The notes: generated by a model from the letters alone, not told the origin. A stretch of 39,326 nt of DNA from an uncultured Bacteroidales bacterium (GCA_902782245.1 CACZMI010000039.1:1-39326), one strand, 5' to 3'; positions 8,520-17,366 are shown, counted from the first letter of the stretch. A program made the numbers and translations.

Positions 8520-8529
8520 CCGAATGCTC
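8500..8529 (-). terminator. Intrinsic terminator of nifJ
   Basis: On the minus strand GAGCATTCGG, the loop GTTG and CCGGATGCTC form a 10-bp stem with one T-G pair, followed by six T. It lies downstream of the nifJ stop and of palindromic repeat copy 4, and abuts the start of the xylanase gene. Confidence 0.85.
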
Positions 8530-8539
8530 CTTTTTAACT

Positions 8540-8580
8540 AAAACAGTACAAAAGGGGACAGACCCCTTTTGTATCATTTT
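8540..8580. repeat. 41-nt palindromic repeat (family B), copy 4
   Basis: AAAACAGTACAAAAGGGGA-CAG-ACCCCTTTTGTATCATTTT. The central 11-12 bp pair well, but the outer arms mismatch (CAG against ATC). It ends 1 nt from the nifJ stop codon. Confidence 0.88.
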
Positions 8581-8581
8581 A

Positions 8582-11500
8582 TTATTCCCAGTTCTCCTGA
8601 GTCTTGCGGATGTAGCTCTTGTAGCGCAGCTGAGCCATCTTCTGTGCCTCAGCAAAGAGCTCCTCAGCCTCGTTGGGATATGCCTTCTTGACTGAGAGGT
8701 AACGAACCTCACCCATCAGGAAGTCATGGAAGTTAGCCCAGTTAGGCTCCTTTGAGTCGAGTGAGAACGGATTCTTACCCTCCTCGGCAAGAGCGGGATT
8801 GTAACGCCACAGGTGCCAGTAACCGCACTCGACAGCCTTCTTCTCCTCGGCCTGGCTCTTACCCATGCCACCCTTGGCCTTAAGACCGTGGTTGATACAG
8901 GGAGCGTAAGCGATTACGATTGAAGGACCGTGCCAAGCCTCAGCCTCGCGGATAGCCTTGAGGCACTGTGCGTGATCGGCACCCATTGCAATCTGAGCAA
9001 CATATACATAACCGTAAGTGGTGGCAATCATACCCAGATCCTTCTTGCGGATACGCTTACCCTGAGCGGCGAACTGAGCGATAGCACCCAGAGGAGTAGC
9101 CTTAGAGGCCTGACCGCCGGTATTTGAGTAAACCTCGGTATCCAGAACCAGGATGTTGACATCCTCACCGCTGGCAATTACGTGGTCAAGACCGCCGTAA
9201 CCTATATCGTATGATGCACCGTCACCGCCGATGATCCACTGTGAACGCTTAACCAGATAGTGGTCAAGAGTCTTGAGCTCAGTGCATACGGGGCAACCCT
9301 TGGCAGCACCCTCTGCGATGCATGCGCGCAGTTTGGGAGCAATCTCCTTGGTCTTATCGGCATCCTCCTTGTTGGCAATCCACTCGGCAGCCAGTTCCTT
9401 GTACTCGGCGCTGGTCTTGTCAGAATCAATCATCTCCTGGAGCAGCTTGGCAACACGCTCTTTCATCTTCTTGTTACCCAGAGCCATACCCAGACCGAAC
9501 TCGCAGAAGTCCTCAAACAGTGAGTTGTTGAATACAGGACCCTGACCCTTCTCGTTCTTGGTGTAAGGAGTTGAAGGTATAGAAGCTGAATAGATTGATG
9601 AGCAACCGGTAGCGTTGGCAATCATCTGACGGTCACCAAAGAGCTGTGAGAGCAGCTTAACGTACGGAGTCTCACCGCAACCTGAGCAGGCACCTGAGAA
9701 CTCGAACAGAGGCTGAGCGAACTGTGAGTTCTTGACGTTACTCTTGATGTCAACCAGATCCTGCTTTGAGGGAACCTTAACAAGCTTGTCCCAATCGGCA
9801 GCCATCTTCTTCATATCAGCTGCATCGGGGTTGAACGGAACCATTGTAAGAGCCTTGCCGGTCTTGGGGTTGCCCGGGCAGATGTCGGCGCAGTTGCCGC
9901 AGCCAAGGCAATCCAGAACAGAGGGCTCAATGACAAAGTGCATGCCCTTCATTGCTGCAGGAGCCTTCATCTCGATGGTATCAAGGTTATCAAAGCCCTT
10001 GAGCTCGTCATCGGTCAGAACGAACGGACGGATGGCAGCGTGAGGACAGATGTATGCGCACTGGTTGCACTGGATACAGTTGTCTTTGTTCCATGCGGGA
10101 ACGAATGCCTCAACACCACGCTTCTCAAAAGCGGCGGTACCAACCATCCATGAACCGTCAACTGTGCCATGCTTTGTAAAGTCAGAAACCTTAAGCAGGT
10201 CACCGGCCTGAGCGTTGATAGGACGAACCAGCTCCTTAACGAATGCGGGAGCGTTATCGGCCTTGGGCTCATCATCGGGCAGGTTAGCCCACTCGGGCTT
10301 AACAACGAGCTGCTTGTACTCACCACCACGATCGATAGCGGCGTAGTTCAGGTCAACAACATCCTGACCCTTTGCTCCGTAAGACTTCAGGGCGGCAGCC
10401 TTCATCTTCTCAACTGCAAGCTCTACAGGAATAACGCCTGTGATGCGGAAGAATGCAGACTGAAGGATGGTGTTGGTACGGTTACCCAGACCAATCTCCT
10501 GAGCTATCTTGGTAGCGTTGATGGTATATACGGTGATATTGTTCTTGGCAAAGTAACGCTTTACCTTGTTAGGCATGAACTTCTCCAGCTCCTCGCCCTC
10601 AAAGATGGTGTTGAGCAGGAACTGACCGTTCTTCTGCAGACCGCGTGTAACATCGTACATGTGCAGGTAAGCCTGAACGTGGCATGCAACGAAGTTAGGT
10701 GTGGTTACCAGATAGGTGCTGCGGATAGGTGTGTCACCAAAACGCAGGTGTGAGCAGGTAAAGCCGCCTGACTTCTTTGAGTCATATGAGAAGTAAGCCT
10801 GGCAATACTTATCGGTGTTGTCGCCGATGATCTTTACAGAGTTCTTGTTGGCACCTACGGTACCGTCGGCACCAAGACCGTAGAACTTGGCCTGGAACAT
10901 ACCGGCACCACCAAGTGCGATCTCCTCAACCTCGGGCAGTGATGTGAATGTAACATCATCAACAATACCGATGGTGAAGTGGTTCTTGGGCTCGGGCATA
11001 GCCAGGTTGTTGAATACGCTGATGATCTGAGCGGGAGTGGTATCGTGGCTGCCCAGACCGTAGCGGCCGCCTACGATGAGAGGACGGTCCTGAACATCAT
11101 AGTAAGCATCCTTAACGTCCAGATACAGAGGCTCGCCGTTTGCGCCGGGCTCCTTGGTACGATCCAGAACGGCAATGCGCTTAACAGTCTTGGGAACTGA
11201 AGCAAGCAGGTGCTTAACTGAGAACGGACGATACAGATGAACTGAAATCATACCTACCTTCTGGCCGTTGGCGTTCAGGTAGTCGATAGCCTCGCGGGCT
11301 GCATCGGTAGCAGAACCCATCAGGATAACCATGCGGTCTGCATCCTTGGCACCGTAGTATGAGAACAGATGATACTCACGACCGGTGATCTTGGAGAGCT
11401 CGCCCAGATACTTCTCAACTACATCGGGCACTGCATCGTAATAAGGATTGCTGGCCTCACGGTGTGTGAAGAATGTCTCGGGGTTCTCGGCAGTACCACG

Positions 11501-12145
11501 GGTGATAGGACGCTCAGGTGACATAGCGCGGTCACGGAAGCGCTTGATATACTCCTCCTTAACCAGAGGACGTACATCCTCCTGATCCAGAAGCTCAATC
11601 TTGTGATACTCGTGTGATGTGCGGAAACCGTCAAAGAAATTGACGAAAGGAACGCATGTCTCAAGTGAAGCAAGGTGAGCGGCAGCTGTCATATCCATAA
11701 CCTCCTGAACAGAACCCTCGCAAAGCATTGCGAAACCTGTCTGGCGGCATGCCATAACATCCTGATGGTCACCGAATATGCAAAGTGCGTGAGATGCCAG
11801 TGTACGTGCAGATACATCGAACACGCAGGGGATCAACTCACCTGCAATCTTGTACATGTTTGGAATCATCAGCAGAAGACCCTGAGAAGCGGTGAATGTG
11901 GTTGTCAGAGCACCGGCCTGAAGTGAACCGTGCACTGCACCTGCGGCACCGGCCTCAGACTGCATTTCCTGAACTGTGACGGTCTGGCCCCAGAGGTTCT
12001 TACGGCCACGGGCGGCCCACTCGTCAACGTGCTCCGCCATAGGTGATGACGGGGTGATGGGGTAGATAGCGGCTACCTCCGAGAACATATAGCTCACGTG
12101 AGCCGCAGCCTCGTTACCATCACAAGTGATAAATTTCTTTGCCAT
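8582..12145 (-). CDS. nifJ: Pyruvate:ferredoxin (flavodoxin) oxidoreductase
   Basis: It oxidatively decarboxylates pyruvate to acetyl-CoA and CO2 and reduces ferredoxin, the main anaerobic route. The 1187 residues are the usual length of the single-chain enzyme. Domains in order: an N-terminal pyrimidine-binding domain (AAAHVSYMFSEVAAIYPITPSSPMAE), transketolase-C-like and gamma domains, and two 4Fe-4S clusters (CIQCNQCAYICP and CLGCGNCADICP). The C-terminal TPP domain follows (CSGCGETPYVK, GDGASYDIGYGGLDHV, NTGGQASKATPLG). I chose ATG 12145 because MAKKFITCDGNEAA is the conserved N terminus. An in-frame TTG 11 codons upstream would add residues not usual for the family. The stop of the upstream ATPase gene lies about 33 nt away. 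Confidence 0.97.
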   Translation of the reverse strand: MAKKFITCDGNEAAAHVSYMFSEVAAIYPITPSSPMAEHVDEWAARGRKNLWGQTVTVQEMQSEAGAAGAVHGSLQAGALTTTFTASQGLLLMIPNMYKIAGELIPCVFDVSARTLASHALCIFGDHQDVMACRQTGFAMLCEGSVQEVMDMTAAAHLASLETCVPFVNFFDGFRTSHEYHKIELLDQEDVRPLVKEEYIKRFRDRAMSPERPITRGTAENPETFFTHREASNPYYDAVPDVVEKYLGELSKITGREYHLFSYYGAKDADRMVILMGSATDAAREAIDYLNANGQKVGMISVHLYRPFSVKHLLASVPKTVKRIAVLDRTKEPGANGEPLYLDVKDAYYDVQDRPLIVGGRYGLGSHDTTPAQIISVFNNLAMPEPKNHFTIGIVDDVTFTSLPEVEEIALGGAGMFQAKFYGLGADGTVGANKNSVKIIGDNTDKYCQAYFSYDSKKSGGFTCSHLRFGDTPIRSTYLVTTPNFVACHVQAYLHMYDVTRGLQKNGQFLLNTIFEGEELEKFMPNKVKRYFAKNNITVYTINATKIAQEIGLGNRTNTILQSAFFRITGVIPVELAVEKMKAAALKSYGAKGQDVVDLNYAAIDRGGEYKQLVVKPEWANLPDDEPKADNAPAFVKELVRPINAQAGDLLKVSDFTKHGTVDGSWMVGTAAFEKRGVEAFVPAWNKDNCIQCNQCAYICPHAAIRPFVLTDDELKGFDNLDTIEMKAPAAMKGMHFVIEPSVLDCLGCGNCADICPGNPKTGKALTMVPFNPDAADMKKMAADWDKLVKVPSKQDLVDIKSNVKNSQFAQPLFEFSGACSGCGETPYVKLLSQLFGDRQMIANATGCSSIYSASIPSTPYTKNEKGQGPVFNNSLFEDFCEFGLGMALGNKKMKERVAKLLQEMIDSDKTSAEYKELAAEWIANKEDADKTKEIAPKLRACIAEGAAKGCPVCTELKTLDHYLVKRSQWIIGGDGASYDIGYGGLDHVIASGEDVNILVLDTEVYSNTGGQASKATPLGAIAQFAAQGKRIRKKDLGMIATTYGYVYVAQIAMGADHAQCLKAIREAEAWHGPSIVIAYAPCINHGLKAKGGMGKSQAEEKKAVECGYWHLWRYNPALAEEGKNPFSLDSKEPNWANFHDFLMGEVRYLSVKKAYPNEAEELFAEAQKMAQLRYKSYIRKTQENWE

Positions 12146-12178
12146 AATCTGAAATATGTTTTGAAAATCTTGTGTCAA

Positions 12179-13357
12179 TCAATAAAGCATTCCGAACATC
12201 CACAACGGAATCACGTTGTCATGTCCCGCATCCAGTCCGTCAACTGCATAGAACGAATCCTGCTGCTGACGTGTCTTGCCCTCGGTAGTGGAAACCTTAA
12301 AGTTAACGTTTCCGTCAACCAGAAATGACCATCCCTTGGCACCCTTATGCACCACATGGTCCTTCCACATGGAGTTGACAAAGAATGTGTCAATTACATC
12401 CTGGCGGTCCTGACGCGGCGGATATATGGTGTAAATCAGATTGGAGTTATGCATCAGCACGCGGCAGGGTTTCTTGGGGAAACTGTCGCCCTTGGCATAA
12501 ACCATATTGATGAGTCGGGCATCGGCCAGATACTTGATGTAGTTCATGACCGTGGCGCGCGATGTCTCGGTCTCCGCAGCCAGTTGGCTCACATTGGGGG
12601 CCGATGTACCCTGCACCGCCATCATGTAGAACAGTTTCTTGATCTTGGCCAGGTACTTGAGGTCAATCTGCTTTATGAGCAGTATGTCAACCTCCATCAT
12701 CATGTTCATGGTCTTGAGCAGGTTCTCGGAATAGTTGCGCTGCTGCAGAAAGAACGGATAGAAACCGTGGTGCACGTAATCCTGAAAATAATCCAGAGGA
12801 TTTACCTGCTGCAGCACCTCCTGTGCTATCTGAACATGATTCCTGAGTATGTTATCCAGACGGTGTGCTTTGAACTGCGTGCCGGCCTTAAGGTTCAGGA
12901 ATTCACGGAAAGAGAAACCGCGCAGATTATATGAGCTTACAATGCCGTTAAGCTCAGGATTCTCCTCCTTAAGACGCATCACCGATGATCCAGTAAAGAT
13001 GATCTTAAGGTCAGGGTACATATCGTAGCACTTGCGCAGTTCCTTGCTCCAGTCAGGATGCTTGAAAACCTGGTCTATAAGCAGTACCTTGCCGCCCATC
13101 TTATGGAAATTGCCCGCAAACTCGGCAATGCCGTGACCCTGGAAATAGAAGTTGTTCATGTTTATATACAGGCATGAACGGTCACGTCCGAATTTCTCCT
13201 TGGCGTACTGCAGAAGGAACGTGGTCTTGCCCACCCCGCGCGTGCCCTTGATGCCGATCATACGGCTGGACCAGTCAATCTCATCCATGAGGTCACGCCT
13301 TACAGATGCCTGCAAGTGCTCCACCAGATAGTCATGTGTCCTGAAAAACTGCTCCAT
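12179..13357 (-). CDS. AAA_14/DUF4143-type ATPase with altered Walker B
   Basis: The 392-residue protein has the layout of bacterial AAA_14 plus DUF4143 ATPases. Walker A is GTRGVGKTT (about 38-46), sensor FTGSS follows, and the FSFREFL helix is present. A helical region and a winged-helix-like segment (NVSQLAAETETSRATVMNYIKYLADARLI) come next, then a C-terminal nuclease-like DUF4143 part. The family has no agreed function. The Walker B reads LLIDQVFKHPDW (D95, Q96), where relatives normally have D-E. The glutamate that activates water is therefore replaced by glutamine, and ATP hydrolysis may be weak or absent. I start at ATG 13357, because an upstream GTG at 13378 adds only seven residues. 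It is divergent from the ORF6N gene, and nifJ lies just downstream. Confidence 0.85.
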   Translation of the reverse strand: MEQFFRTHDYLVEHLQASVRRDLMDEIDWSSRMIGIKGTRGVGKTTFLLQYAKEKFGRDRSCLYINMNNFYFQGHGIAEFAGNFHKMGGKVLLIDQVFKHPDWSKELRKCYDMYPDLKIIFTGSSVMRLKEENPELNGIVSSYNLRGFSFREFLNLKAGTQFKAHRLDNILRNHVQIAQEVLQQVNPLDYFQDYVHHGFYPFFLQQRNYSENLLKTMNMMMEVDILLIKQIDLKYLAKIKKLFYMMAVQGTSAPNVSQLAAETETSRATVMNYIKYLADARLINMVYAKGDSFPKKPCRVLMHNSNLIYTIYPPRQDRQDVIDTFFVNSMWKDHVVHKGAKGWSFLVDGNVNFKVSTTEGKTRQQQDSFYAVDGLDAGHDNVIPLWMFGMLY

Positions 13358-13394
13358 ATATAACACGCGTCCGCGCACTCGTGTGCACGGACCG

Positions 13395-13427
13395 CAAAGT
13401 TAATACAAATACTCCACATTTTGCAAA
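13395..13427 (-). promoter_or_regulatory. Promoter of the ATPase gene
   Basis: On the minus strand TTTG (13427-13424), a 21-nt spacer and TAACTTTG (13402-13395) fit the Bacteroidetes promoter, 38 nt upstream of ATG 13357. Confidence 0.65.
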
Positions 13428-13441
13428 GTGGAGTTTGCAAA
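13411..13441. promoter_or_regulatory. Operator-like dyads between the divergent ATPase and ORF6N genes
   Basis: ACTCCAC (13411-13417) and GTGGAGT (13428-13434) form a 7-bp inverted repeat around the -33 box of the ATPase promoter. The 8-bp palindrome TTTGCAAA occurs twice, at 13420-13427 and 13434-13441. This could be a repressor site or chance in AT-rich DNA. Confidence 0.4.
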
Positions 13442-13458
13442 ATTAAGGCTTTTTTATC

Positions 13459-13489
13459 ATTGCCAAATAATAAGTTTTTTGTATCTTTG
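13459..13489 (+). promoter_or_regulatory. Promoter of the ORF6N gene
   Basis: ATTG (13459-13462), a 19-nt spacer and TATCTTTG (13482-13489) fit the Bacteroidetes promoter, leaving a leader of about 55 nt before ATG 13549. Confidence 0.55.
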
Positions 13490-13548
13490 CTATATCTGAT
13501 ACCAAGAGGTATTATGACTTGATAGTTAACCAATAATTTGTTTGCGCT

Positions 13549-14553
13549 ATGAAAAAGGAAAAGAAAAACGCAAAAGATATCACAAAATGTGACAACCTCA
13601 ACAATGTTCAGCAATTTGAGGTGCAAAAACTAAACCTTAATGGCATTGACATAAAATCACTCATACGGGTTGTTAGAGGGCAACAGGTCATGCTCGACTC
13701 TGATTTGGCAATGTTATATGGGGTTGATACGCGTTCGTTAAACCAGTCCGTAAAACGACACATAAGACGTTTCCCCGATGACTTCATGTTTCAATTAACA
13801 AAAAGAGAATTTGAACTATTGAAATCACAAAAAGAGACATCGTTTACTACTGATAGACAAGGTGTTAGTACTTTGATGTCACAAATTGTGATATCAAAAC
13901 CGATAGGAAAACGCGGTGGAACGCAAAAACCGCCTTATGTATTTACCCGTAACGGAGTTGGAATGCTAAGTAGTGTATTAAGATCTGAAATAGCTGACGA
14001 TGTCAACATACGCATCATGCGCGCTTTCACTGCTATTCCGGACTTGATTAACAACAACGCCTTAATAATGCAACGCATTCTAAACATAGAACAGCACCAG
14101 ACTGAAACCGATGAAAAAGTCAACCAGATTCTCATCACAATTGAAGAACAAGCGCCAAAACTACTACCAGAACAAGTATTCAGCACCGGTTGCGTATGGG
14201 ATGCATGGACATATATATCGGACCTTATAAGAAGTGCCAAGAAACGGGTAATACTGATTGACAATTATGTCGATGACCGTGCTCTATTGCTCCTTGACAA
14301 GCGATTAGAAGGAGTTGAAGCCACCATCTATTCCCGTTATAACGAATCGTTATTGACCGATATTCAAAAGCACAACAGCCAGTATAGTGAAATCAAGTTC
14401 ATACAACTCCCCCACCGTAATCATGACCGTTTTCTAATCATTGATGAAGACAGCTATCTTCTTGGTGCAAGTGTGAAGGATATGGGCATCGGTCTATGCG
14501 CCATCACAAAAATGATCATATCACCAGACGTTATACTACGAATGCTAAAATGA
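13549..14553 (+). CDS. ORF6N-domain protein with C-terminal PLD-like half-site
   Basis: The 334-residue protein starts with a lysine-rich tail (1-30). The ORF6N DNA-binding domain follows at about 35-160: VRGQQVMLDSDLAMLYGVDTRSLNQSVKRH, FPDDFMFQLT and PYVFTRNGVGMLSSVLRS. This domain is typical of phage antirepressor-like and RhuM-like proteins. A short coiled region (about 165-205) leads to a C-terminal domain resembling one half of a phospholipase-D fold. Its motif HDRFLIID fits HxKx4D with Arg in place of Lys, followed by YLLGASVKDMG. The natural role is unknown; members occur in prophages and genomic islands. The gene is AT-richer than uvrA or nifJ and converges on the BRCT gene with only 11 nt between stop codons. 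It marks the left side of the likely acquired segment. Confidence 0.85.
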   Translation: MKKEKKNAKDITKCDNLNNVQQFEVQKLNLNGIDIKSLIRVVRGQQVMLDSDLAMLYGVDTRSLNQSVKRHIRRFPDDFMFQLTKREFELLKSQKETSFTTDRQGVSTLMSQIVISKPIGKRGGTQKPPYVFTRNGVGMLSSVLRSEIADDVNIRIMRAFTAIPDLINNNALIMQRILNIEQHQTETDEKVNQILITIEEQAPKLLPEQVFSTGCVWDAWTYISDLIRSAKKRVILIDNYVDDRALLLLDKRLEGVEATIYSRYNESLLTDIQKHNSQYSEIKFIQLPHRNHDRFLIIDEDSYLLGASVKDMGIGLCAITKMIISPDVILRMLK

Positions 14554-14564
14554 GGGCTTTTTTA

Positions 14565-15410
14565 TTATTTAACAGTATGACCAACTTCGTATTTTGCCAT
14601 TAGGGCCTTACTACTTTCATCCGAGAACTTCTCCATACGGTTTTTAGCCCATTTAATAAAGTCAGATTCACTAGTAAACTGAATATTAAATATTTTTGAG
14701 TTGCTATTATTGTACCTATTCTCAATTCCCAGAATTACATCATCCTTGATTCCCTGTTTCAGTTTTTCCAAAGTTGAATCGCTCAACATTACGATGTTTG
14801 TTTCGTCGAAAAATTCCTTATTGGCATAACCTCCAAGATTACCAATTAACTGACGAATAACATTCATATCAACGCCGGGAAAATCTGGAACATATATTTC
14901 CTGTCTGGTAATTGGATTAGAACGACATTCAGGATCATACGACAATGGTGAGGCAACTCTTGTGACAAAAGTCTTACCATTAATCACTGGAGGAGTCCAA
15001 TTGTAGTAGCTGTAATCCAAGTCAAGCTTCTTCTCAACAATATCCGGAACCAAATCTTCATCTGTGAACCGACCAGCCAGATATTCATACAGTTTGTCCT
15101 CGCTAATCATTTTAGCATGGAAACCGTCATGCTCGTTAAGAGCAAAGCGTTTTAAGGAATCTTCATTAGGGTTACTTCCCACTATAAAGAAATGGGTTGA
15201 TTCTTTGACTGGAGGAATGGCTTCACCCTCTTTATATGTACGAGTGTCAGATACCCAATTAATAAACTTGGGATCAACTCCAACGGCCTTTAGCTTTGCG
15301 TTTAATTCTTTTTGAGGCATGCGAAATATGCCTGTCAAACAAATGCGCTTGCCACTCAACGGATTAACGATTGCCGTTTCGCCAAAAAGATCCAACTGCT
15401 GACTACTCAT
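14565..15410 (-). CDS. BRCT-like protein, partner of the zinc-finger/exonuclease/BRCT gene
   Basis: This 281-residue protein begins with SSQQLDLFGE and then a probable BRCT-like domain (about 15-110). PLSGKRICLTGIF, CLTG-type strand and the following MPQKELNAKLKAVG helix match the start of BRCT domains. THFFIVGSNPNEDSLKRF matches the second half. Residues 110-281 are not recognised; they include a patch of conserved-looking tyrosines and prolines and a charged C terminus. BRCT domains bind DNA ends or phosphoproteins and occur in DNA ligase. The start codon lies 12 nt after the stop of the exonuclease/BRCT gene on the same strand, so the two are very likely co-transcribed and may act together. 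Base composition is AT-rich. Confidence 0.65.
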   Translation of the reverse strand: MSSQQLDLFGETAIVNPLSGKRICLTGIFRMPQKELNAKLKAVGVDPKFINWVSDTRTYKEGEAIPPVKESTHFFIVGSNPNEDSLKRFALNEHDGFHAKMISEDKLYEYLAGRFTDEDLVPDIVEKKLDLDYSYYNWTPPVINGKTFVTRVASPLSYDPECRSNPITRQEIYVPDFPGVDMNVIRQLIGNLGGYANKEFFDETNIVMLSDSTLEKLKQGIKDDVILGIENRYNNSNSKIFNIQFTSESDFIKWAKNRMEKFSDESSKALMAKYEVGHTVK

Positions 15411-15422
15411 ATTAGTGCTGTA

Positions 15423-17318
15423 TTATAATTGTTTGATAATTTCTAAGAATTCCTCTTCCGGCATGATTCTTATACCCAACTCTTGAGCTTTCTGCATTTT
15501 TGATGGACCTGCATTATAACCGGTTATAAGGATGTTTGTTTTGCCGCTGACACTACTTTTTATGATTGCGCCAAGTTCATTCAATTTATGCCCATATTCC
15601 TGACTGTCCGAAGATGAAAAACCGGTAAGTACTACAACCTGATTCTTGAAAGGATTATCAGCAACCGATTCCATATCTGTACGCTGTACCATATCTTCCG
15701 GATAATACTTTTGCCGGGGCGTATATGTCTTTGGGGTGGTCTTTTTCAGTTCGACCGTTTCATGGCCATCAAGCACCGTCACGATTTTTGCCATTAGATT
15801 ACCGCACATTTCAGCGTCGGCTAAAGCATTATGATGATTGTTACAACATATTCCAAACCTTTCGCATACTGTATCTAATGTATGTGACCCTGATCCTTTT
15901 TCTAATATTCCACATTTTTCTTCTGCCTGCCTTGACAACCTAAGGGTATCAAAGATATTGCAATAATCAAGTTTTGTTTCTAATCCATAGTATTTACAAG
16001 TTGCCTCAATACATGCTTTTTCCATACTGCAATTATGTGCAACCAACGGTAAGCCATCTACAAACCTTTCCATTTCTGGTAAAATCTCAGGAAAGGGTTG
16101 GGCATCTTTCAACATTTCTGCAGTAATTCCATGTATCCAAGTCAGAGCATTGCCACTTTTACCGGGATAATCGAAAGGCGGTTTTACGAGTGAGTAATAC
16201 TTATCGACCAATACGCCATCGATGTATTTTGCCATTCCAACAGAACATACCGTAAAACGTTGAGGATATAGTATCTCAAAGTCTATTCCAACGAAAGATT
16301 TAGGCAGATCTTTTATCTCATATCTTTGATAGTTTCGGATAACTTGAGTTTTTGCAATAGTATTTTTTATTCTAATATCAACAGAGGCATTTCTTTTGAT
16401 TATTTGAAACTTATAACCATCTATTACCCCTTCAAAGCTGTATATATGATCATCGTTGAAATCACACTTCTCTTTAAGCTTATCAAAAGAGATAGAGTAT
16501 CCTCTATAAAGTATACTGCCACATAAATACAGAACTTCAGCAAGTAAATCAGAATCCAAATCAGGATTATCATAGTTGCTTAAGAATAGAGACATTCTTA
16601 TGAGATTGCCATTATCTGCTTGTATCTCTGCGTTTTGAAAAGGATAATGAGAATAGTCAAGTGGTATATTAACTCTACCATTTATTATTTCGCCATCATC
16701 TTTGCGCAATTCATGAAGATTGAAACCAAAGAAGTCTAAATCCCAAAAATCATTTTGAGCAGGATCTCCATTTAGAATGTTATAAATCTTTTCATGCCAA
16801 TAATAATCGGCTTCTTCTTTTGCTTTCTTATCCGCCTCTATCTGTTTCTGTTTTTCTTCCTCTTTTCTTTTAATGGCTAGTTCATGAAAATACAGCATTT
16901 CTTCATAGCCACACTGAGGACATCCATGTCTTGAGTTTAATATTGTATTGGGAAGATTTGAGAAAGCACCATGTATAGGACAAATAAGAGTTACCGGAGT
17001 TGTGGAGTCATGGTAGACAAAGCCATTGAGTCCGAATTTATCACCAAAATTCTCCCTTAGTCTTGTTAAGAATTTTTCCCCCTTCTCACATTTCGGGCAT
17101 CCTTTGCCGTCCAGATGCTCACGAGCGTACACAAGAAAGTTACCATGAATAGGACATGTCACAGCAACACGATGTTCTGAATTCTTATATACGACATTAC
17201 TATAGTCATAGCGGTCTCCATAGATAGCCTTAGCTTCCTCAATGAATGATTCCGTTGTGACTGTGCGACGACACAGTTCCAAACACCTTCTGTATTTTGT
17301 TTTGTCCTGTTCTGCCAT
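15423..17318 (-). CDS. Treble-clef zinc finger / DEDDh exonuclease / BRCT fusion protein
   Basis: This 631-residue protein has four parts. Two treble-clef-like zinc repeats (about 18-75 and 80-140) each carry CPIHG and CPxC. Such repeats are common in phage and nuclease-linked proteins. A lysine/glutamate-rich coiled coil (about 143-170) and an unrecognised region (about 180-340) follow. Residues 343-516 form a DnaQ-like exonuclease domain of the same subfamily as the protein at 211-702, and a BRCT domain lies at about 556-631 (NQVVVLTGF to MPEEEFLEII). ExoI is D346-F-E348, and ExoIII is H496 and D501. ExoII reads HNCSMEKA, so E433 replaces the usual Asp. The gene lies about 50 nt downstream (in its own sense) of the repeat at 17367-17515 and forms an operon with the next BRCT-like gene. 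Substrate unknown. Confidence 0.85.
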   Translation of the reverse strand: MAEQDKTKYRRCLELCRRTVTTESFIEEAKAIYGDRYDYSNVVYKNSEHRVAVTCPIHGNFLVYAREHLDGKGCPKCEKGEKFLTRLRENFGDKFGLNGFVYHDSTTPVTLICPIHGAFSNLPNTILNSRHGCPQCGYEEMLYFHELAIKRKEEEKQKQIEADKKAKEEADYYWHEKIYNILNGDPAQNDFWDLDFFGFNLHELRKDDGEIINGRVNIPLDYSHYPFQNAEIQADNGNLIRMSLFLSNYDNPDLDSDLLAEVLYLCGSILYRGYSISFDKLKEKCDFNDDHIYSFEGVIDGYKFQIIKRNASVDIRIKNTIAKTQVIRNYQRYEIKDLPKSFVGIDFEILYPQRFTVCSVGMAKYIDGVLVDKYYSLVKPPFDYPGKSGNALTWIHGITAEMLKDAQPFPEILPEMERFVDGLPLVAHNCSMEKACIEATCKYYGLETKLDYCNIFDTLRLSRQAEEKCGILEKGSGSHTLDTVCERFGICCNNHHNALADAEMCGNLMAKIVTVLDGHETVELKKTTPKTYTPRQKYYPEDMVQRTDMESVADNPFKNQVVVLTGFSSSDSQEYGHKLNELGAIIKSSVSGKTNILITGYNAGPSKMQKAQELGIRIMPEEEFLEIIKQL

Positions 17319-17338
17319 GCAAATGGGCTAATCTCACA

Positions 17339-17346
17339 CAAATATA
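17339..17346 (-). promoter_or_regulatory. -7 box of the exonuclease/BRCT operon
   Basis: TATATTTG on the minus strand matches TAnnTTTG and lies 20 nt before ATG 17318, directly after the repeat. The other exonuclease gene (box at 185-192, ATG 211) has nearly the same arrangement. Confidence 0.5.
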
Positions 17347-17366
17347 TACTTTTTCTGAGAATAATT

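Noticed and set aside
10169-10753. 194-codon open frame antisense to nifJ
   Set aside because: It is a shadow of the conserved nifJ frame, with no start signals or recognisable domains.
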